46,673 nucleotides of DNA from an uncultured bacterium (GCA_902761035.1 CACWIW010000055.1:1-46673), one strand, 5' to 3'. Shown: positions 15,201 to 24,829, counted from the first letter of the stretch. Numbers and translations: made by a program. The notes: generated from the sequence alone by a model not told the origin.

Positions 15201-17846
15201 ATGAAAAAGGAGTCTCATGCGATGAGTGCGAATGAAAAGAGAAGTGGGGCGCGATGCGCCCTGATGACGGGTCTGGCGGTCGGCGCGATGCTGCTTGCCG
15301 GATGCAAGACGGACCAGATGAAGTCGACGCCGTTCTACGAAGGACACGACGTCACCTACACGGGCAAGCCCGAGGATCGCGTAAACCTCTGGCCAATCGC
15401 CTACTGGCGCGAGCCGGTGGGCTCCGTGCTCTGGCCGATGTTCTCCTTTTCGGATGATCATTTCGCGTTTCGTCCCTTCTACTCGCACTACGGCTCGGAA
15501 CATAATTTCCTCTGGCCAATCGGACAATACGACACTGCGAGCCACGAAGGGCGCGTCTTCCCCGTGTTCTGGGGCGAGCATGACTTCCACGTCTTCCCCG
15601 TCGTGTGGAACCACCGTGATTTCCACTCGCTCTTTCCGCTGCTCTTTTGGGAGGAAGGCGACTATCTGACGCTCTTTCCGCTTGCGTGGTGGGATATCGA
15701 CGGAAGCGCCTTCACCCTCTTCCCGGTCTTCTGCCACAGCAAGGAACGGGACTGGCTCCTGCCGCTCTACTACCACGACGACGAAGTCACGCTCGTGACG
15801 CCGCTCTTCGGCACGAAGAAGAACGGCGACAACTGGCTCCTGCCGCTCTACTACCACGACGACGAAGTCACGCTCGTGACGCCGCTCTTCGGCACGAAGA
15901 AGAACGGCGACAACTGGCTCGTTCCCCTCTACTACCACAATGACGAGCTCACTTATGTGACTCCGTTCTTTGGCATGAGCAAACAGGGCGACAGCTGGCT
16001 GATCCCGCTGTATGCCTCCATCAGCGGAGATTTTCTCTCGCCGCTATGGTGTGGCGGAAGCGGCACGGATGGCGGGAAGGGCACGAACTCCTGGTGGTGC
16101 GCGCCGCCGCTTCTCTCGTGGGGCGCCGATGTCAAGGGCGCTTACGACAACCGCTATCTGCTCGGTCTCGCCGGACGTGCCGGAAACGAATCGTTCTCGG
16201 AGTCGTGGCTGGTTCCGCTCTACTACGGCAACAGCGACGGGACGTTCGTCACGCCCATCTACGGGCAGACGAAGGAATCGCACTGGACGTTCCCCATCTG
16301 GTACAAGAGCCCCAGCCTGTTCGCGTCGTGGTTCTGGTGCGGACACTGGAACGCGGCAGGCGAGAGGGACTGGTGGTTCGTGCCGCCGCTCCTCACGGGC
16401 GGGAGCCGCGACAAGAACGGCGAAAACCTCAAAATACTGGCAGGCCTCGCGGGCGCCGAATGGGACGGTCCGGACGGCTTCCGCAGCTCATGGTGCTTCC
16501 CGCTCTGGTACGAAACCAGCAAAGACCTGTTCGTGACGCCTCTCTTCGGACGGAACGGGGAAAGCAAATGGATTCTTCCGCTTGCCTATTGGGATAACCT
16601 TGATTTCGTCACGCCGATCTGGTGGCAGTCGTTTGACCACAAGTCGGGCGAAACGGAATCCTGGATGATACCGCCGCTCCTCACAGGTGGCGGCACGGAT
16701 AACCACGGCAAGTCGTACTTCTATTCGCCGCTCGGCGGCTACAGTGAAAAGAAGAGCGGCCTGTTCCCGCTGTGGTTCAAGGATCAGGACGGGTTCTACT
16801 CATTGCCGTACTGCCAGTACAAAGATCGAAGTGCCCAAACCGAGACGACCTGCATCCCGCCGCTTCTTTCGTGGTACAGGACTGAGACTTCCAAGCACGA
16901 CCGCTGGGTCATGTCCCCTGAAGAGACGCGCGTGCTCCTGGGTCTCTTCGGACGCAATGCGGAAACGAACGGGACCATCCGCTCGGAGTGGATTTTCCCG
17001 TTGTACTACCGCGACGGCGACGGCGATTTCATGACGTTGCTGGCGGGGCGCAAGACATCCGGCGACAGCGTCGATCACTGGTGGTTGACGCCGTTCATCG
17101 GCACCACGACAGGTAGGACGTCCGGATTCTGGTTTGGCCCGTTCGTCTCCTGGAACGCGGACAAGGACCTGCCGCAGCTTGAAAACATGATGAACGCCGA
17201 AAAACTGGACAGTTCCATCGTCGGAAAGGTGCGCAAGGAACGGGATTGGAGCAAGAAGGGTTTTGTTACGAACGAGGTGTTCCGGGTGGATGGCCGTAGC
17301 GCCAGCGAGGCGCTCCAGTTCAACTTCGAGACGGCGGGGCAGAAGCATACCATCTACATGGACGGCGGAGACAACGCCAGGCGCTATGGGAACTGGAGAG
17401 TCTCTGACATCAAGAGAGAAGCGGGCAAACTGTGGCGCGAGGGGAAGAACCGGACCGTCTCGTTCGACGAGAAGACCGAATTCGGCAACCGCCTGCTCTA
17501 CGGCGGCGAGCGGGAACGCGTGGTGAACTTCGACTACGACACGAAGGGGAAGGTATTCGACGGCGAAGTGGAGGAGGCGCTCTCGTTGTTCGGGCTCGTG
17601 TGGTCTGCGCGCGACGAGAAGTTCAGCGGACACGACTACTCGAAGCGCGCGCTCTTCTGGCGGCTCTATCACCGCGAGGAGCTCAACGGCGACGCGACGA
17701 CCGACATGTTCCCGTTCATCACGCGCGACGAGAAGAAGGACGGTTACAGCAAAACCTCGTTCTTCTGGCGCCTGTTCCGCTACGAAAGCGACCCGAAGAA
17801 GGGCACGAGCCTCGACCTCTTCTTCATCCCGCTCCTCCGGCCGTGA
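15201..17846 (+). CDS. Large repeat lipoprotein with WLxPLYY/VTPLFG repeats
   Basis: The ATG at 15201 follows AAAGGA. The signal sequence ends in the lipobox LLAGC, so the 881-residue product is a lipoprotein. The body is made of many degenerate aromatic repeats of the pattern W-[LIF]-x-P-L-[WY]-[YF], followed by VTPLFG or similar, spaced 20-30 residues. Blocks WWxxPPLLSWG and GLFGR recur among them. Charged, less regular sequence takes over after about residue 640 (RKERDWSKKG) but later returns to FFWRLF repeats. Two neighbouring units are perfect DNA copies (15753-15914). The aromatic strand pattern suggests a beta-solenoid, propeller or barrel-like surface protein. I do not recognise a named family, and no catalytic motif is visible. 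Confidence 0.7.
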   Translation: MKKESHAMSANEKRSGARCALMTGLAVGAMLLAGCKTDQMKSTPFYEGHDVTYTGKPEDRVNLWPIAYWREPVGSVLWPMFSFSDDHFAFRPFYSHYGSEHNFLWPIGQYDTASHEGRVFPVFWGEHDFHVFPVVWNHRDFHSLFPLLFWEEGDYLTLFPLAWWDIDGSAFTLFPVFCHSKERDWLLPLYYHDDEVTLVTPLFGTKKNGDNWLLPLYYHDDEVTLVTPLFGTKKNGDNWLVPLYYHNDELTYVTPFFGMSKQGDSWLIPLYASISGDFLSPLWCGGSGTDGGKGTNSWWCAPPLLSWGADVKGAYDNRYLLGLAGRAGNESFSESWLVPLYYGNSDGTFVTPIYGQTKESHWTFPIWYKSPSLFASWFWCGHWNAAGERDWWFVPPLLTGGSRDKNGENLKILAGLAGAEWDGPDGFRSSWCFPLWYETSKDLFVTPLFGRNGESKWILPLAYWDNLDFVTPIWWQSFDHKSGETESWMIPPLLTGGGTDNHGKSYFYSPLGGYSEKKSGLFPLWFKDQDGFYSLPYCQYKDRSAQTETTCIPPLLSWYRTETSKHDRWVMSPEETRVLLGLFGRNAETNGTIRSEWIFPLYYRDGDGDFMTLLAGRKTSGDSVDHWWLTPFIGTTTGRTSGFWFGPFVSWNADKDLPQLENMMNAEKLDSSIVGKVRKERDWSKKGFVTNEVFRVDGRSASEALQFNFETAGQKHTIYMDGGDNARRYGNWRVSDIKREAGKLWREGKNRTVSFDEKTEFGNRLLYGGERERVVNFDYDTKGKVFDGEVEEALSLFGLVWSARDEKFSGHDYSKRALFWRLYHREELNGDATTDMFPFITRDEKKDGYSKTSFFWRLFRYESDPKKGTSLDLFFIPLLRP
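15753..15914. repeat. Perfect 81-bp tandem duplication
   Basis: Two identical 81-bp (27-codon) units lie head to tail in the repeat lipoprotein gene and encode two identical units running from WLLPLYYH to the next Trp. A third, diverged unit follows. Identity at third codon positions indicates recent duplication. Confidence 0.9.
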
Positions 17847-17896
17847 ATGAATGAAAAATCGCGCATAGCGTTTCTCCAGCACACGGGCGGCATTTT

Positions 17897-17905
17897 TGGT
17901 ATAAT
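17897..17905 (+). promoter_or_regulatory. Extended -10 TGGTATAAT before upp
   Basis: TATAAT at 17900-17905 with TGG before it ends 10 nt upstream of the upp ATG. A transcript would begin only about 0-5 nt before the start codon. No Shine-Dalgarno sequence is present (GTAAGCCGTC), consistent with a leaderless or near-leaderless mRNA. Confidence 0.7.
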
Positions 17906-17915
17906 GTAAGCCGTC

Positions 17916-18536
17916 ATGCACACAGTCCTTCAACACCCGCTGGTAAAGCACCGCGTCACGCTGATGCGCGACATCAACACGAAGCCGAAGCAGTTCCGTG
18001 AGCTCGTCAACGAGCTCACGGAGTTCCTCGCCATCGAGAGCCTCAAGGATCTCCGCACGGTGGAGGTCCCGGTCACGACGCCCGTCGCGAAGACCGTCGG
18101 CGTCAGGATCAAGGACAGCATCGTGATCGTCCCGATTCTCCGTGCGGGGATGGGGATGCTAGACGCGATGCTGCGCGTCCTGCCGTACGCCAAGGTCGGC
18201 GTCCTCGGGATGCAACGCAACGAGGTGACGGCGGAGCCAGTTCCGTACTACGCGAAGGTTCCGCCCGCGAAGGGCGACGAACTCGCCATCGTGATCGATC
18301 CTATGCTCGCGACGGGCGGGAGCGCGTGCGACGCCTTCGACCAGCTGAAGAAGCTCGGATACCGGCGCATAGTGTCCCTCAACCTCATTGTCGCGCCGGA
18401 GGGAATCGCGAAGGTCGAGGCGGAGCATCCCGACGTCCCTGTTTTCACCGCCGCGATGGACGAGCGTCTCAATTCGCACTTCTACATAGTGCCCGGCCTC
18501 GGAGATGCCGGCGACCGCATCTTCGGTACGCTGTAG
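17916..18536 (+). CDS. upp: Uracil phosphoribosyltransferase
   Basis: The 206-residue length is typical for Upp. Motifs: VPILRAGMGMLDAML (substrate-binding loop), the PRPP-binding loop VIDPMLATGGSACDAF, and the C-terminal uracil-binding GLGDAGDRIFGT. The enzyme makes UMP from uracil and PRPP in pyrimidine salvage in the cytoplasm. The start follows an extended -10 box by 10 nt with no ribosome binding site. A YitT-like gene follows 50 nt downstream. Confidence 0.97.
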   Translation: MHTVLQHPLVKHRVTLMRDINTKPKQFRELVNELTEFLAIESLKDLRTVEVPVTTPVAKTVGVRIKDSIVIVPILRAGMGMLDAMLRVLPYAKVGVLGMQRNEVTAEPVPYYAKVPPAKGDELAIVIDPMLATGGSACDAFDQLKKLGYRRIVSLNLIVAPEGIAKVEAEHPDVPVFTAAMDERLNSHFYIVPGLGDAGDRIFGTL

Positions 18537-18586
18537 CCGGGCGGCGCAGGTCGGTCGTTCAATTCTCATCGCACAGTACCTGCATC

Positions 18587-19498
18587 ATGAAGAAATCAAT
18601 CCAGTTCGCAGTTGCACGGCTTGTCGTGCTGGCGTTGGCGTCATTGCTTATGGCCGTCAACTACCGCACGTTCGTCGAGTGGGGCGGACTGTATCCCGCG
18701 GGCGCCACCGGGCTTTCGATGCTCCTCCAGCGCGTCCTGCAGCGTCTCTCCGACGCGGCGGGGTTTGGCTGGACGGTGCCGTTTTCGCTAATTAACTTCG
18801 CACTGAACGCGATTCCAGTCTGGATCGGTTTTAGGTTTATCGGACGGCGCTTCACGCTGTTTTCGCTCTACGTGATCTTCCTGACGGGGTTCTTCACGGA
18901 CATCCTTCCTGTGGACGTGCTCACATCGTTCGTGCCGGCGAACGACCTGATGCGGCTCAAGACCGACCCGTTCGTGACGAGCCTGTTCGGCGGCGTGTCC
19001 TTCGGCTTCGGCATGGCGCTGTGCCTCAGGTGGAACGCCACGACTGGCGGCACGGACTTCATCGCGATCTACCTATCCGAGCAGAAGGGACGCGAGACGT
19101 GGAACATCATCTTCGCCATCAACGCCGCCATCCTCCTTGCTGGCGGGTTTGTGTTCGGCTGGACGGGCGCGCTCTACTCCATCGTCTACCAGTTCGTGTC
19201 GCTCCAGGTCATCCACCTGATGTACCGCGCCTACCAGTACCAGACGCTGCTCATCGTGACGAACCAGCCGAAGCGCATCTGCGAGGCCATCCACAGGCTA
19301 AGCCATCACGGCGCAACGGTCATAGACGCGCACGGCAGCTATCTCGGACACAAGACCTCTCTCGTCTATTCCGTCGTCGCCGCCGACGACACGAGCCGCA
19401 TCTACGCGATATGCAAGAAGATCGACAAGGCCGCCTTCGTGAACACGATCAGCACGTCGCGCGTGATTGGCAGGTTCTACATGCGCCCGCGCGACTGA
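18587..19498 (+). CDS. YitT-family membrane protein (DUF161/DUF2179)
   Basis: The ATG at 18587 starts with MKKSIQFAVARLVV and gives 303 residues; the same frame is open far upstream inside upp, but that extension is Arg-rich shadow sequence. Five or six hydrophobic segments fill the first 210 residues, with the conserved start GGLYPAGATGLSMLLQ and GxxxGFGMALCLRWNATTGGTDFIA. The last ~90 residues (TLLIVTNQPKRICEAI onward) are the soluble DUF2179 domain. This fits the YitT/YqfU family; the molecular function is not established. Expression probably depends partly on the upp promoter, since no clear ribosome binding site precedes the ATG. Confidence 0.88.
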   Translation: MKKSIQFAVARLVVLALASLLMAVNYRTFVEWGGLYPAGATGLSMLLQRVLQRLSDAAGFGWTVPFSLINFALNAIPVWIGFRFIGRRFTLFSLYVIFLTGFFTDILPVDVLTSFVPANDLMRLKTDPFVTSLFGGVSFGFGMALCLRWNATTGGTDFIAIYLSEQKGRETWNIIFAINAAILLAGGFVFGWTGALYSIVYQFVSLQVIHLMYRAYQYQTLLIVTNQPKRICEAIHRLSHHGATVIDAHGSYLGHKTSLVYSVVAADDTSRIYAICKKIDKAAFVNTISTSRVIGRFYMRPRD

Positions 19499-19532
19499 AA
19501 CGTCGGCGAAAACCGGCAAAAGAAACAGATAG

Positions 19533-19561
19533 TTGCAGGGACGGTGGGAGTTTGCTAAAAT
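19533..19561 (+). promoter_or_regulatory. Promoter for the Gfo/Idh operon
   Basis: TTGCAG (19533-19538), a 17-nt spacer, and TAAAAT (19556-19561) preceded by TGC form a good sigma70 promoter with extended -10. Transcription would begin near 19568, leaving about 22 nt with GAGG before the ATG at 19590. Confidence 0.65.
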
Positions 19562-19589
19562 TCCTGCCGTTAAATCCTAGAGGTTAAAT

Positions 19590-21086
19590 ATGAACAACAT
19601 ACTGACTCATCTCTCCCGGCGTGCCTTTGTTAAGGGCGGGCTGGCTACAACATTCGCCGCGCCGTACATTGCACACGGACGCAACGCGCTTGGGCGCACT
19701 ACGATGGCCTTCATCGGTGCGGGTACCCAAGGGCGCTATCTGCTGCACCAGTTCCTCGGACAGGACGTGGTGGTGGCGGCGATTTGCGATTGCGACAGGG
19801 CCCGCCGCGAGAACCGCACGAAGGTCGTCAATGACTACTATGCGCAGAATCCGCAGCTCGGCATCCCCAAGGACGTGTGCCGCGCCGTGGCTGATTTTCG
19901 CGAAATCCTCGCAGACAAGTCTATCGACGTGGTGTGCATCGCCACGCCCGACCATTGGCATGCCTACCTCGCCGTCGAGGCGATGAAGGCGGGCAAGGAC
20001 GTCTACTGCGAAAAGCCGCTTACGCACAACATCAACGAGGCCAAGGTGATCATGGCCGTGGCGAAGAAGACGGGACGGCTGTTGCAGACCGGTGCGATGC
20101 AGCGCAGCGGCATGGAGTTCCGCGTCGCGTGCGAGATCGTGCGCAACGGCTTCATTGGAGACGTCAAGAAGGTCGATGCGGTGTTTGGCGGACCTTCCCG
20201 TCCGCCGAGCGGTTTCTACAATCCCGCAAATGCAGCGAGGGAGTGTGCGCCGAATCCTGACGTTGACTTTGACATGTGGTGCGGTCCCGCCCCGCTCGTC
20301 AAGTATTCCGACCGGCTGGCGCCGCGCGGGGTGCATCGGCACTTCCCCGCCTGGCGCGAGCACGACTACTTCGGCATGGGCGGCGTGGGCGACTTCGGCG
20401 CGCACAACCTCGACATCGCGCAGTGGGGGCTCGGCATGGACGAGAGCGGCCCCGTGAAAGTTGTGAAGTCGAACCTGCCGCCGTCCGTGGATCCGCGCGA
20501 TGGCGGTCGCCGTCAGTCCGACGCGCGGCTCGTCTTCGGCAACGGCGCGGAGATTCGCCATGTGCCGCACCGCAAGATGGACTATGTGGATGTGTTCTAC
20601 GGAACGGAAGGCGCGGTGGCGGTTGACCGCGGCCATTTCGCCGTGTGGCTCGGGAAGAACATCCAGCAGCTGCCCGTAGAGGGGCTGAAGCGCTTCAACA
20701 CCGGGGATCTGCCCGGCGCGCAGAAGATCGCGATGTGGAATCCCCGCCAGCGCAAGTTTTCCGACCGGAGCCTGCTGGACGCGGTCAACAAGGCCGTCAA
20801 GCACTTCAACCTCAAGAAGGCGCCGATCAAGCTCTACAAGTCGCTCAACCACCCCGCCGACCTTGTGAACTGCGTCAAGACGCGCCAGCAGCCCAATTCC
20901 CGCGCGGAAGTGGGCGCGCGCTCGTCGATCCTGTGCAACCTGCTGCAACTCAGCTACGTACACGACACGGGTTTCGACTGGAACCCGGCGGACAACGTCT
21001 TCGCCAACGGCACGGGCAAGTCCGAATGGCTCGATGGCTTCTACAAGGCGCGCAACAATCTGATAGTAAAGGAAGACAGAACATGA
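19590..21086 (+). CDS. Gfo/Idh/MocA oxidoreductase with Tat signal
   Basis: The N-terminus has a twin-arginine signal (SRRAFVKGGLATTFAAPYI), so the folded, cofactor-loaded enzyme should be exported. A Rossmann motif follows (AFIGAGTQG), then DKSIDVVCIATPDHWHAY and the family's catalytic-site motif CEKPLTHN. The C-terminal half is the usual alpha/beta substrate domain, with GGVGDFGAHNLDIAQWGLG as its clearest block. At 498 residues it is of the long type frequent in Planctomycetes and Verrucomicrobia, which act on sugars or glycans using NAD(P); the exact substrate is unknown. The stop overlaps the next start (ATGA). Confidence 0.92.
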   Translation: MNNILTHLSRRAFVKGGLATTFAAPYIAHGRNALGRTTMAFIGAGTQGRYLLHQFLGQDVVVAAICDCDRARRENRTKVVNDYYAQNPQLGIPKDVCRAVADFREILADKSIDVVCIATPDHWHAYLAVEAMKAGKDVYCEKPLTHNINEAKVIMAVAKKTGRLLQTGAMQRSGMEFRVACEIVRNGFIGDVKKVDAVFGGPSRPPSGFYNPANAARECAPNPDVDFDMWCGPAPLVKYSDRLAPRGVHRHFPAWREHDYFGMGGVGDFGAHNLDIAQWGLGMDESGPVKVVKSNLPPSVDPRDGGRRQSDARLVFGNGAEIRHVPHRKMDYVDVFYGTEGAVAVDRGHFAVWLGKNIQQLPVEGLKRFNTGDLPGAQKIAMWNPRQRKFSDRSLLDAVNKAVKHFNLKKAPIKLYKSLNHPADLVNCVKTRQQPNSRAEVGARSSILCNLLQLSYVHDTGFDWNPADNVFANGTGKSEWLDGFYKARNNLIVKEDRT

Positions 21087-22531
21087 CGGCAAGAAAGAAC
21101 CATACTGGAAACCCGTTCATCGTAATGGGATGTGCTGCGCTCGTATGCGCTGGCTGTTCTTCGGATCCGGAGGGATTCACGAAGGCAATGGACGTACTTG
21201 GCACGGCCACGGCCATAGCCGTTGCCGCCACGCAACCACCTCCTCCGCCCCCACCGCCCGCTGTTGTTGTGCAGCAGCCCGTCGTTGTGCAGCAGCCCGT
21301 TGTTGTGCAGCAGTCTGTCGTTGTCCAGCAGCCTGTCGTTGTCCAGCAACCTGTCGCGGAGCAGCAACCTGTCGCGGTGCAACAACCTGTCGCGGTGCAA
21401 CCGCCAGTCGTTGCCCAGCCGCCAGCCGAGGTTCAGCAGCCTGTTGCCCAGGCACCGGCCGTCCAGCCGCCTCCAGTGGCGGCGCCGGTCGTCCCTGCGG
21501 AGATCGAAGCATTCGCGAAGGCCCGCACCACGGCTGCGGACACAGCCGAACCCGAATACAAGTACGGCTCGTTGCGCTTTTCGAAGCCAGCTACGCCCGA
21601 ACAGATTGCCGCCGTGAAGCAGAAGATCGCAGCAGGTGAAACGTCCACTGGCAGCATCCGCCTTTATTTCAACAAGGTTGACGACGCTACCGTGGCTGCG
21701 ACGATTGCCCAGTTTCCGGGAGCGACGGAGGTGAGCGTGTTCGACACGCAGCTCACCACGCTCGCGCCGTTTGCGCTTCTTTCAAACGTGACAAAGTTGG
21801 CCGTCAAGGGCGTGAAAAAGTTGAACATTGCCCCTCTTGCCGGATTGCGCAAGGTCCGTTCCATCGACTTCACGAACTCCGAAATCGCCGACCTCTCGCC
21901 TCTTTCGGGAATGACGGAGCTGGTGGACATCGACTTATACGGTGCCGAGCTCACCGACTTTGCCCCGCTGGCGTCCTGCCCCAGGCTTGATCGCGTGAAT
22001 TTCTACGCTGCCAAGCTGCCGCCTGCCGGTTACGCATCGCTTGGCGCGCTCAAGCAGGTGAAGAAGTTCCATGGCGGACTCACGAAGATGACGTCCATCG
22101 AGTGGATGAAGCAGGTGCCTCAGGCGGAGGAGGTGAAGATTTTCGCCGAGAAGATCCCCGACCTCACGCCGATCGGCTCGCTCCCCAACCTCACGTACCT
22201 GCGCCTCTGGAACATGGACGGCGGCTCGTTGTCCACCCCCGTGGGCGACCTTGCGTTCCTCTCCGGCAACAAGAAACTTAAGAAGCTTGAACTGCCCGGC
22301 AGCCGCTACGTCAACACGGACGTGCTGGCGGAGTTGCCGCTCCTTGAGACGGTCGACCTCTACGGCGCTAAGAATCCGGTAAGCGTGGCGTTCGCCACCC
22401 GGTTGCCCAAGCTCAAGATACTCGGACTCGGCGGCGCGACGGTGACGGACGGCGCGGTAGTGGCGTCTCTCCCGAAGACCGTGCGCGTGCGCACCGACAA
22501 GAAGACCAAGGGCGTACCCGAGACAAAGTAA
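21083..22531 (+). CDS. Leucine-rich-repeat lipoprotein with VQQP-rich linker
   Basis: The ATG at 21083 overlaps the Gfo/Idh stop and follows AGGAAGACAG. The signal peptide ends in VCAGC, so it is a lipoprotein of 482 residues. Residues about 50-130 are a low-complexity Pro/Gln/Val linker made of VVVQQP repeats, suited to crossing the periplasm or reaching out from the outer membrane. Residues about 175-465 hold degenerate leucine-rich repeats (LTTLAPFALLSNVTKLAV, IADLSPLSGMTELVDIDL, IPDLTPIGSLPNLTYLRL), which usually bind proteins or glycans. Coupling to the Tat oxidoreductase may mean they work at the same place. Confidence 0.85.
   Translation: MTARKNHTGNPFIVMGCAALVCAGCSSDPEGFTKAMDVLGTATAIAVAATQPPPPPPPPAVVVQQPVVVQQPVVVQQSVVVQQPVVVQQPVAEQQPVAVQQPVAVQPPVVAQPPAEVQQPVAQAPAVQPPPVAAPVVPAEIEAFAKARTTAADTAEPEYKYGSLRFSKPATPEQIAAVKQKIAAGETSTGSIRLYFNKVDDATVAATIAQFPGATEVSVFDTQLTTLAPFALLSNVTKLAVKGVKKLNIAPLAGLRKVRSIDFTNSEIADLSPLSGMTELVDIDLYGAELTDFAPLASCPRLDRVNFYAAKLPPAGYASLGALKQVKKFHGGLTKMTSIEWMKQVPQAEEVKIFAEKIPDLTPIGSLPNLTYLRLWNMDGGSLSTPVGDLAFLSGNKKLKKLELPGSRYVNTDVLAELPLLETVDLYGAKNPVSVAFATRLPKLKILGLGGATVTDGAVVASLPKTVRVRTDKKTKGVPETK
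21256..21460. repeat. Low-complexity VVVQQP-coding tandem repeat
   Basis: About ten imperfect 15-18-bp units of the form GTTGTTGTGCAGCAGCCC occur in tandem in the linker of the LRR lipoprotein gene. Length variation by slippage is likely. Confidence 0.8.
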
Positions 22532-22657
22532 GCACGACATCTTGTGCAGTATATGGTACATCCTTGTCGCAATGCCTCATTTCGATAGTGGTGAGATAAT
22601 GTTGTTGAGATGAGGGTTGTTTAGGATTTTAGCAAAGAAGGGTAAAAAGGTGTTTTT

Positions 22658-24829
22658 ATGCAGAAGATTTTATGTTATGCGTTGCTTGCCGTTGCACTTG
22701 TTGTAACGTTTCCAGTTTTGGCGCAGAATGAATGCAGATTGACGTTTTCCGGTTACGAGGGCACGGAAAAGCTGATGGACTTCCCTGCGCTCATCAAAAT
22801 CCCCGACGGGCTTACAGGATTTGACTACAACCAATCGACCGCTGACGGGAGCGATCTTGTGTTCTTCGGCGCGGACGGCCAGCCGCTCGCATACGAGATC
22901 GACACGTGGGACCCGGAAGGCGATTCGTACGTGTGGGTGCGCGTGCCGGAACTGACAAAGGCAACGACCATCACGGCGCGGTGGGGCCTGTCCTGTGCGA
23001 AGACGTTCTCGTCTTCGCCACGTAGTGCCTGGAACGACGACTATCTCGCGGTGTGGCACTTCTCGAAGTTCAGGAAGGGCGTGACGCGCGACTCCAAGAA
23101 CGGCCTCGAAGCCGAGGTACGGGGTAAGGATACGCGCCTCTTCATCCACGCCGATGCGTTCGTGGGCAAGGGCTACTACGCCGCCGCCAAGACCACGAAG
23201 TGGGGAACGTACCTGAACGTGCCGAACGATCCGCGCTGGACTGCGTACGAGAAGACTGGCAAACTGACGGTTTCGTTCATGGTCAACAGCACGATCGATC
23301 CAGATACCCAAACGGAAGAGCATCATGCCCGCATCGTCAGCAACAAAGCGGAATTCGGCGACGACAAGGGTTTCGAGGTCGCCATCGCGGGTGGCGAGCG
23401 CGTCTGGTCGTGTGGACTCGGGGTCTCGAACTTCTGGTATGACGTGAACAAGCACGGCGGAACCGACAAATACACTTTCCGCGACGGCTGGGCGCACGTG
23501 ACGGTGACATACGATGCAGAGGTAGGCGAGAGCGCCATCTATTTCAACGGGCGGCGCGTCGCATCCGCGAAGGGCGCCGCGTATGCGCCTACGGTGACGG
23601 GGCGTCCGCTCGCCATCGGACACTTCGCCGAGGCGCTCGTCTATGAGCGCGCGGCGAACGAGGAGTACTTCTGCGGCTATCTCGACGAGATGCGCCTCTC
23701 GAAGGCGGCGCTCTCGCCCGACCGCATCCGCGCCGACTACCTCACGCTCACGCGTCCCACGCAGTTCGCCGTGGCGGAGGGTGGTAAGGCGGCGCGTGTC
23801 CTGACGCGCCGTCTCGCGGAGGACGACACGCCGCCCGTTGTGCCGGACGTTGGTTCGTGGCGCGGCGTGAACGCCGTCTCGATGTTCTACTCGCCGTGGA
23901 ACAAGACCGACGACTGCGCGTACGGACGCTATCTCGAATCGGAGTTCGCGTTGTTCAAGAAGTGCGGACTCAACTTCGCGCGCCTTCCGATCGACTACCG
24001 CTTCTTCGTCTCGGCGTACGACTGGGAGCATTGGCTCGAGGACGGTCTTGAAAAGGTCGATGCGGCGGTCGAGTACGGACGCAAGTACGGAATCCACGTC
24101 AATCTCTGCCTCTATCGCGCGCCAGGTAAGATCGCCTATCCGGCGGAGAAGGGAACGAATGCCGTGACGCGCGATCCCGTGGCGCTCGAGGCGTTCAAAC
24201 GCATCTGGCGCGAGTTCGCCCGCCGCTACAAGGGCATCCCAAACAGCGAACTGAGCTTCAATCTTGTCAACGAGCCCTCATTCTCAGAGAAAGACTTCAT
24301 CCACGTATTCGGCGAGACCGTGGACGCGATCCACAAGGTTGATCCGGGGAGGTTCATCATTCTCGACGGCAATCGAACGGCGACCGTGCCCGTGCCCCAT
24401 TTCTTCAACGTGCCGCTCACGGGCCAGTCGTTCCGAGGCTATGCTCCGGGCACATTCAGCCACTACGGAGTCTGGTACGGCGGGCACCCGAAGGTGAAGC
24501 CGCGCTGGCCGAAGACCGCGGACGACAAGGAGGCGCAGTGGGTTGTGGACGGGCAGGCGAAGATGCTCGCGAAGCAGAACTGCATTCCGAAAGGCTACCC
24601 CGTGATGATCGGCGAGTTCGGGTGCTACGCGAAGATGGACCACGAGTCGTGTCTCAAGTGGATGGAGGAAGGTTTCAAGGAATGGCGTAAGCGCGGCTAC
24701 GGCTGGGCGATCTGGGACTACGACGGCCCGTTCGGTTTCGTCGATTCCGGTCGCCCCGACGCCGAGTACATCGAGATCGACGGCCGCAAGATCGACCGCA
24801 AGATGCTGGAGCTTATTAGGCAGAAATGA
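22658..24829 (+). CDS. Secreted GH5 glycosidase with DUF2341 and LamG-like domains
   Basis: A signal peptide (LLAVALVVTFPVLAQ) leads a 723-residue protein. Residues about 25-115 are a DUF2341-type domain (YEGTEKLMDFPALIKIPDG); about 120-360 a concanavalin/LamG-like domain (YLAVWHFSK, AIYFNGRRVASAKG, GYLDEMRLSKAALSPDRI). Residues about 395-720 are a GH5 catalytic domain (WRGVNAVSMFYSP, NFARLPIDYRFF). The acid/base is Glu539 in LVNEPS and the nucleophile Glu653 in IGEFGCY. GH5 enzymes hydrolyse beta-linked glucans, mannans or related polymers; the exact specificity is not decidable. AAAAAGGTG precedes the ATG, and GATAAT at 22595 may be its -10. The 126-nt gap before it shows nothing else. Confidence 0.9.
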   Translation: MQKILCYALLAVALVVTFPVLAQNECRLTFSGYEGTEKLMDFPALIKIPDGLTGFDYNQSTADGSDLVFFGADGQPLAYEIDTWDPEGDSYVWVRVPELTKATTITARWGLSCAKTFSSSPRSAWNDDYLAVWHFSKFRKGVTRDSKNGLEAEVRGKDTRLFIHADAFVGKGYYAAAKTTKWGTYLNVPNDPRWTAYEKTGKLTVSFMVNSTIDPDTQTEEHHARIVSNKAEFGDDKGFEVAIAGGERVWSCGLGVSNFWYDVNKHGGTDKYTFRDGWAHVTVTYDAEVGESAIYFNGRRVASAKGAAYAPTVTGRPLAIGHFAEALVYERAANEEYFCGYLDEMRLSKAALSPDRIRADYLTLTRPTQFAVAEGGKAARVLTRRLAEDDTPPVVPDVGSWRGVNAVSMFYSPWNKTDDCAYGRYLESEFALFKKCGLNFARLPIDYRFFVSAYDWEHWLEDGLEKVDAAVEYGRKYGIHVNLCLYRAPGKIAYPAEKGTNAVTRDPVALEAFKRIWREFARRYKGIPNSELSFNLVNEPSFSEKDFIHVFGETVDAIHKVDPGRFIILDGNRTATVPVPHFFNVPLTGQSFRGYAPGTFSHYGVWYGGHPKVKPRWPKTADDKEAQWVVDGQAKMLAKQNCIPKGYPVMIGEFGCYAKMDHESCLKWMEEGFKEWRKRGYGWAIWDYDGPFGFVDSGRPDAEYIEIDGRKIDRKMLELIRQK

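Noticed and set aside
18326..18586. Long N-terminal extension of the YitT-like protein
   Set aside because: The extension overlaps upp in another frame and is Arg-rich shadow sequence; the ATG at 18587 begins a normal hydrophobic N-terminus.
19584..21092. 502-codon minus-strand ORF opposite the Gfo/Idh gene
   Set aside because: GC-rich shadow: Arg/His/Val-rich with no domain, while the plus strand has a complete enzyme with motifs.
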